Of a DNA stretch of 16,203 nt, positions 11,817 through 16,203 are shown in pieces (the first letter of the stretch is position 1; each line of letters begins with the position of its first letter). The notes below the pieces were generated by a model. The model was not told where the DNA came from and did no database searches. It worked only from the letters and a program-made list of their open reading frames with translations. The stretch comes from DATEMK01 sp039914625 (GTDB lineage: Bacteria; Bacteroidota; Bacteroidia; AKYH767-A; OLB10): the NCBI GenBank assembly GCA_039914625.1, contig JBDSOU010000091.1:1-16203 (forward strand), read 5' to 3'. The translations under genes and the position numbers were made by a program.

Positions 11817-14060
11817 ATGATTAACAGGCAGATTTTTAACCGTTATTTTTATTCATTTTCAGTCCAGTTGCTGATTATGCACGTCAAAAAAAACCAGATA
11901 CTGGTTTTGTACTGGCTGCTGCTTTTTGGTTTTGTTACCGAAACGTTTGCCAATAAATTCGGCATCCCCTATTTATTTCTAGATCCTGAATATATGGGAA
12001 AAGTCGGTGGACGCGCTTTCATGATTATGGGGTTCGCAACAGGTTTTTTCATTATGGCATTTAATATTTCCAGCTATATTTTAAATGGTTTCCGCTTTCC
12101 GTTTCTCGCCTGCCTGAATAAAACCTTTCAGAAATACACACTCAATAATTTTATTATCCCGGCTACATTTATATTAGTTTATATCATTAAAGTTTTTATT
12201 TTTCAATATGAAAAACAATTAAAGCCTCCGGGCGAAATCCTGGTCAATATTTCATGTTTTCTTATAGGGGTGGTTTTTATTATTTATTCCACATGGAAAT
12301 ATTTTCTCATTACTAATAAAGATATTTATAAGCTTTTCGGAGTGGACCATGCCGAAAGTGAATCGTTTGAAGCGTTGCAGGCAACGAAAAAAGCCACCCA
12401 GAGAAAAAAAAGATACAGCAGCCGCAACTGGAGAGTAGAAACATATATATCTCTACCATTAAAAACAAAATTGGTGAGAGATACTTCGCACTATAAAATT
12501 TACATGCTGCTCTCCGTGTTCAAACAAAATCACATCAATGCAGCAGTTATAGAAATTATTGTTTTCGTTATTTTTTTCCTGCTCGGTTTGTTCAGGGACT
12601 ATGCGTTTTTTAAAATTCCTGCAGGAGCAAGCGTTATTTTGTTATTCACAATGTTCATTATGATTTCAGGTGTGCTCCGTTTCTGGTTGAAAGCATGGGC
12701 GAATACGGCATTCGTTGGTTTATTTATTGTTTTAAATATTCTTTCGCAGTTTGAAATATTTAACCAGCGTAACCGGGCTTACGGTATTGACTATACGAAA
12801 AATTATCCTGTCTATGATGTTACTTCAATAGAAAAACAAATTCAGCCTGACCGGATCAGAAAAGACAAAGCCATCACCCTGATTGCACTTGAAAACTGGA
12901 AATCGAAATGGAAAAAGAAAGGAGTTGAAAAGCCAAAAATGGTTTTAATGTGCGTAAGCGGGGGCGGGTTGCGCTCTGCGGTTTTTACTTTCCGTACGAT
13001 GCAGGTGTTGGACAGCGTGATGAACGGCCAGCTCATGAACCACACAGAATTCATTACCGGTTCTTCGGGTGGATTAATAGGAGCTGCTTACTATCGTGCG
13101 CTTTATTTAGAACAGCAAAAAAATTTATTACAGTCATATAATGACAAAAATGACCCGTATCTTGTAAACATCGGTAAAGATTTGCTGAATGCAACGGCTT
13201 TCAGCTTTATGGTAAGCGATTTGTTTCTGAACACGCAAAGTTTTAAAGACGGGAATTACAAATATGTAAAAGACCGTGCTTACGCGTTCGAAAAACAGCT
13301 GAATGATAACACCGGGAATGTGATGAATAAAAGATTGAAAGACTACCAGGGTCCTGAAATGAAATCACAAATTCCCATCATGATGATTACGCCAACTATT
13401 GTAAATGACGGTCGCATTATGGTTATTTCATCACAGCCCGCTTCTTATATGCTGCAGCATGATACATCAGAATTAAAAGTGGTTCCCGATGGAATTGATT
13501 TTAGTAATTTTTTCAGTGAGCAGGACGCTGAAAATTTAAAGTTTACCAGTGCGCTTCGCCTGAATGCAACGTTCCCTTATATTATGCCGGCTGCTTCTTT
13601 GCCAAGTTCCCCTCCTATACAGGTGATGGATGCGGGCATCAGGGATAATTACGGAATTATTAATACACTGCGATTTTTGTATTCATTTAAAGATTGGATT
13701 AAAGATAACACTTCAGGTGTGGTGATTGTCCAGATCAGGGATAATTATAAAAACAATAAAATTGAAAACGTGAGCAAGAATACGCTTTTGGAACGGCTCA
13801 CTTCTCCTTTTAAAAATGTTACAGGGAATTTTATTCTCATGCAGGATTACACCAATGATAATGCTATGAATGCAGCAAAAAAACAGATGCAGTGCCCGTT
13901 TGATTTTGTTCAGTTTGAACTGCCCGAAACGGATGAAAAAATTTCTTTAAGCTGGCATCTTACGGAAAAAGAAAAGAATTTTATTAAAATAGTTACATTG
14001 AATGATGAAAATAAAAAATCGTTAGAGAAAGTAAAAATGCTTCTTGACGATAGACAATAG
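11817..14060 (+). CDS. Membrane protein with C-terminal patatin-like phospholipase domain
   Basis: 747 residues. About seven hydrophobic segments fill the N-terminal half: near residues 28-46, 64-88, 115-132, 142-165, 241-264, 271-291 and 299-320. A patatin domain follows from about 374. It has the oxyanion loop SGGGLRS (381-387), the nucleophile motif GSSGG (415-419, Ser417) and the dyad Asp605 in MDAGIRDNYG, so the Ser-Asp lipase site is complete. Patatin-like enzymes cleave acyl chains from phospholipids; here the catalytic part is tethered to a membrane, presumably the inner one (inference). An alternative start at 11877 (MHVKKNQ) would drop 20 residues before the first segment. The last codons and the TAG stop (14058-14060) lie in the large heptamer array. 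It converges with the E1 gene. Confidence 0.85.
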   Translation: MINRQIFNRYFYSFSVQLLIMHVKKNQILVLYWLLLFGFVTETFANKFGIPYLFLDPEYMGKVGGRAFMIMGFATGFFIMAFNISSYILNGFRFPFLACLNKTFQKYTLNNFIIPATFILVYIIKVFIFQYEKQLKPPGEILVNISCFLIGVVFIIYSTWKYFLITNKDIYKLFGVDHAESESFEALQATKKATQRKKRYSSRNWRVETYISLPLKTKLVRDTSHYKIYMLLSVFKQNHINAAVIEIIVFVIFFLLGLFRDYAFFKIPAGASVILLFTMFIMISGVLRFWLKAWANTAFVGLFIVLNILSQFEIFNQRNRAYGIDYTKNYPVYDVTSIEKQIQPDRIRKDKAITLIALENWKSKWKKKGVEKPKMVLMCVSGGGLRSAVFTFRTMQVLDSVMNGQLMNHTEFITGSSGGLIGAAYYRALYLEQQKNLLQSYNDKNDPYLVNIGKDLLNATAFSFMVSDLFLNTQSFKDGNYKYVKDRAYAFEKQLNDNTGNVMNKRLKDYQGPEMKSQIPIMMITPTIVNDGRIMVISSQPASYMLQHDTSELKVVPDGIDFSNFFSEQDAENLKFTSALRLNATFPYIMPAASLPSSPPIQVMDAGIRDNYGIINTLRFLYSFKDWIKDNTSGVVIVQIRDNYKNNKIENVSKNTLLERLTSPFKNVTGNFILMQDYTNDNAMNAAKKQMQCPFDFVQFELPETDEKISLSWHLTEKEKNFIKIVTLNDENKKSLEKVKMLLDDRQ

Positions 14061-14155
14061 ACAATGGACAATAGGCAATAGGCAATGTACGATAGACAAT
14101 GGACAATGGATAATAGACAATGGACAATAGACAACAACCAATAATCAATAGTCAA
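14044..14155. repeat. Large heptamer array TAGACAA/TGGACAA (16 units) between convergent genes
   Basis: The stretch divides exactly into sixteen 7-base units without slippage: TTGACGA at 14044, then 15 units from 14051 to 14155. The commonest units are TAGACAA (5 copies) and TGGACAA (3); others are TAGGCAA (2), TGTACGA, TGGATAA, CAACCAA, TAATCAA and TAGTCAA. Most differences are single transitions. It covers the whole intergenic gap and the stop codons of both neighbours: TAG at 14058-14060 on the plus strand and TGA at 14147-14145 on the minus strand. No terminator hairpin is seen. Confidence 0.92.
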
Positions 14156-16124
14156 CCAATTTCAATAGCATTTCACCAAACCTTTTCTTAGATAAAAAAT
14201 TCCATTCCAATTCATTTGACATCGGAATAGGTGTGTCCAGGCTTCCGCAGCGCATTACAGGGGCATCAAGGTTTTGAAAACAATTTTCGGCTATATAAGA
14301 GGCTATATCACCGGCTATCCCTCCTGTAAGGCAGTCTTCGTGCATCACTATAACCTTACCTGTTTTCCTTGCTGAACTTAAAACCGTTTCTTTATCCCAC
14401 GGAAGCAATGTTCTTAAATCAACAAGATCAGCGGAAATACCGGGATGCGCCTGCAACGCTTCTAATGCCCAGTGCACACCTAAACCGTATGTGATGATGG
14501 ATACATCATTTCCTTCTTTCACCAGTTTAGCTTTCCCGATTTCTGTTGTAAAATAATCATCATTAACTTCTTCTGTAATGCTCCTGTAAAGCCCTTTGTG
14601 TTCAAAATAGATTACAGGATTAGGGTCTTCAATTGCCGAAGCCAGCAATCCTTTAGCATCAGAAGGAAATGCAGGATACACCACTTTTAATCCGGGTGTG
14701 TGAAAAAACCATGCTTCATTTGATTGAGAATGAAAGGGCCCCGCTCCCACCCCTGCACCGCATGGCATCCTGACCACTACATCGGCATGTTGCCCCCAGC
14801 GGTAATGCGTTTTTGCAAGATTATTAATGATCTGGTTGAAACCGCATGTTACAAAATCTGCAAACTGCATTTCAACAATTGATTTATAACCATTGATGGA
14901 AAGACCTAATCCTGCCCCGAGAATTGCAGATTCACACAAAGGAGTATTCCTGATTCTGTCTTTTCCGAACTCCTCAATAAACCCCTGGGTTGCTTTAAAA
15001 ACACCTCCGTACTCTGCAATGTCCTGTCCCATGATAATAAGATTCTCATGCCTTCGCAACGACCTTTTCATAGCATCTGTTATTGCGTCAAGAAATCTTT
15101 TCTCTGATTTCTTTTCTGTAAAAGGTTTTACTTCCACATAATGAAATGGCTTATATACATCAGCAAGTTCCACTGCGGTATCAGGAACCACGTCCTTTTC
15201 AGCAAAAGTCATTTCAAGACCTTGCTCAATTTCATGTTTTATTTCATCACGGTATTTATTTATTACCTCCGCATCAATAATTTTTTCATCCAGCAGAAAA
15301 GATTCATAATTTTTTATCGGATCTTTTCTTCCCCATTCCTGGAACAGTTCCTGCGGAATATATTTTGTGCCCGATGCTTCTTCATGCCCTCTCATTCTGA
15401 ACGTTAAACATTCGAGTAAAACGGGACGCGGATTTTCGCGAATGGATTTTGAAATGGAATTAACTGCTTTATAAACTTCCAGAACATTATTTCCATCCAC
15501 CTGTATTCCTTCAATCCCATAACCGATTGCTTTATCAATAAACTGTTTGCAGCGAAATTGTTCGTTAGAAGGAGTGGATAATCCATAGCCGTTATTTTCA
15601 ATAATAAAAATAACCGGTAAATCCCATACGGCCGCTACATTGATAGATTCATGGAAGTCTCCTTCACTTGCACCGCCATCACCGGAGAAAACTGCCGTAG
15701 CTTTTTTTGCTTTTTTTAACTTATGCGCCAAAGCAATCCCGTCAGCAACTCCCATTTGCGGACCCAAATGCGATATCATCCCTATAATATGATACTCCTG
15801 CGTTCCGAAATGAAATGAACGGTCGCGCCCTTTTGTAAATCCTCCCGACTTTCCCTGGAATTGTGAAAACAAACGGTTCAGCGGAATGCCGCGTACTGTG
15901 AAAATTCCGAGGTTGCGGTGCATGGGTAAAATGTATTCATCCTGCTCCATCGCCATTGCTGTGCCGACAGAAATAGCTTCCTGCCCGATACCTGAAAACC
16001 ATTTTGCTATTTTTCCTTGTCTCAGCAACACAAGCATTTTCTCTTCTATGAGTCGCGGTTTGATTAATTGCCTGTAAAGGCTTTTTAAAAAATCATCCGT
16101 TAAGTTTGTCCTGTCAAAATTCAT
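14145..16124 (-). CDS. Fused E1 alpha-beta subunit of a 2-oxoacid dehydrogenase complex (probably branched-chain type)
   Basis: 659 residues. Residues about 10-300 are the E1-alpha domain: HRNLGIF, SFHFG, and the thiamine diphosphate motif GDG at 148-150 ending with NN at 177-178, then a MRGHEEASGTKY segment. Residues about 341-659 are E1-beta: MGQDIAEYGG, CESAILGAGLGLSINGYK, FADF, and GAGPFHSQSNEAWF with His465 as the likely catalytic histidine. It decarboxylates a 2-oxoacid and passes the acyl group to lipoyl-E2. The alpha-beta fusion is common in Bacteroidetes and is usually annotated as 2-oxoisovalerate (branched-chain) dehydrogenase; pyruvate as substrate cannot be excluded. E2 and E3 are not in the window. 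The ATG at 16124 sits only 5 bases after an exact -7 box. The last residues (VDY) and the stop lie in the heptamer array. Confidence 0.92.
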   Translation of the reverse strand: MNFDRTNLTDDFLKSLYRQLIKPRLIEEKMLVLLRQGKIAKWFSGIGQEAISVGTAMAMEQDEYILPMHRNLGIFTVRGIPLNRLFSQFQGKSGGFTKGRDRSFHFGTQEYHIIGMISHLGPQMGVADGIALAHKLKKAKKATAVFSGDGGASEGDFHESINVAAVWDLPVIFIIENNGYGLSTPSNEQFRCKQFIDKAIGYGIEGIQVDGNNVLEVYKAVNSISKSIRENPRPVLLECLTFRMRGHEEASGTKYIPQELFQEWGRKDPIKNYESFLLDEKIIDAEVINKYRDEIKHEIEQGLEMTFAEKDVVPDTAVELADVYKPFHYVEVKPFTEKKSEKRFLDAITDAMKRSLRRHENLIIMGQDIAEYGGVFKATQGFIEEFGKDRIRNTPLCESAILGAGLGLSINGYKSIVEMQFADFVTCGFNQIINNLAKTHYRWGQHADVVVRMPCGAGVGAGPFHSQSNEAWFFHTPGLKVVYPAFPSDAKGLLASAIEDPNPVIYFEHKGLYRSITEEVNDDYFTTEIGKAKLVKEGNDVSIITYGLGVHWALEALQAHPGISADLVDLRTLLPWDKETVLSSARKTGKVIVMHEDCLTGGIAGDIASYIAENCFQNLDAPVMRCGSLDTPIPMSNELEWNFLSKKRFGEMLLKLVDY

Positions 16125-16129
16125 AGCGC

Positions 16130-16137
16130 CAAAAATA
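16130..16137 (-). promoter_or_regulatory. -7 promoter box TATTTTTG close to the E1 start codon
   Basis: Read on the minus strand, an exact TAnnTTTG ending 5 bases before the ATG at 16124. Transcription from here would start at or next to the ATG, giving a leaderless message. No -33 element is visible in the expected place, so the box may be chance. Confidence 0.35.
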
Positions 16138-16150
16138 TTTAAAATAGAAG

Positions 16151-16158
16151 TAACTTTG
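16151..16158 (+). promoter_or_regulatory. -7 box TAACTTTG pointing out of the window
   Basis: An exact TAnnTTTG on the plus strand, back to back with the E1 box. It could serve a divergent gene beyond the right edge; no coding start is seen in the remaining 45 bases. Confidence 0.25.
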
Positions 16159-16171
16159 TGGTTGGTTGGAT

Positions 16172-16203
16172 AAGTTAATTGAGTTAATTGAGTTAATTGA
16201 GTT
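16172..16203 (+). repeat. Nonamer tandem array GAGTTAATT, cut by the window edge
   Basis: Units AAGTTAATT (16172-16180), GAGTTAATT (16181-16189), GAGTTAATT (16190-16198) and then GAGTT to the end. The period is 9, unlike the heptamers. The full extent is unknown because the window ends inside it. Confidence 0.75.

Noticed and set aside
13910..14155. Minus-strand open frame of 81 codons rich in LLSIVHC-like heptapeptides
   Set aside because: It is the heptamer array read as protein: 3 units of 7 bases make 7 codons with no stop. The remainder lies antisense to the phospholipase gene.
14044..14155. CRISPR array
   Set aside because: Units are 7 bases and contiguous with no spacers, and no cas genes are present.
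15141..15407. Plus-strand frames within the E1 region
   Set aside because: Antisense to the E1 coding sequence, which carries complete catalytic motifs.

Overview
The window is AT-rich and reads as Bacteroidota (Bacteroidetes) chromosome, probably from an environmental lineage. The clues are: a C-terminal type IX secretion (T9SS) sorting domain on the first gene; an OmpA-family protein with TPR, PD40 propeller, carboxypeptidase-regulatory and OmpA_C domains; a fused E1-alpha/E1-beta dehydrogenase; -7 promoter boxes of the Bacteroidetes type TAnnTTTG; and gene starts without a Shine-Dalgarno sequence. No rRNA, tRNA, transposase or CRISPR array is visible, and no gene-free stretch exceeds 300 bases.

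Layout. 98-1741 (+) encodes a secreted protein of seven ~60-residue repeats with a T9SS tail. 1800-2385 (+) is a toxin-first HigB/HigA module. A two-way terminator at 2426-2458 separates it from a leftward block: a Met/Cys-rich secreted DUF6799-like protein (2474-2908), a PorE-like OmpA protein (3069-5012), and an antitoxin/RelE-type toxin pair (5021-5573) lying only 8 bases upstream of the OmpA gene. From 5737 to 14060 six genes run rightward: a secreted M3 peptidase, hutI, a nucleotidyltransferase plus a small partner protein, ftcD, and a membrane-anchored patatin-like phospholipase. A leftward fused 2-oxoacid dehydrogenase E1 gene (14145-16124) converges on the phospholipase gene.

Function. 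hutI and ftcD catalyse the last two steps of histidine breakdown to glutamate, and FtcD also feeds one-carbon units to tetrahydrofolate. hutH and hutU are not in the window. The nucleotidyltransferase pair sits between hutI and ftcD and looks like a small accessory module, possibly toxin-antitoxin. With the HigBA and RelE-type modules, that gives up to three small two-gene modules threaded between core genes in about 8 kb.

The most unusual feature is a set of short tandem arrays with a fixed period of 7 bases but a different unit at each place (1480-1514, 1614-1648, 3023-3057, 7837-7864, 7875-7895, 8104-8131, 10012-10039, 14044-14155), plus relatives of period 8 (65-96) and period 9 (16172-16203). 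They fill short intergenic gaps, carry the stop codons of three genes, and lie inside two reading frames (the T9SS protein and hutI), where they encode extra residues. A second small repeat, a hairpin with arms ATCCCGA/TCGGGAT, occurs inside hutI and again after ftcD. The constant period with changing sequence resembles the heptanucleotide STRR repeats known from cyanobacteria and is the signal here most worth following.
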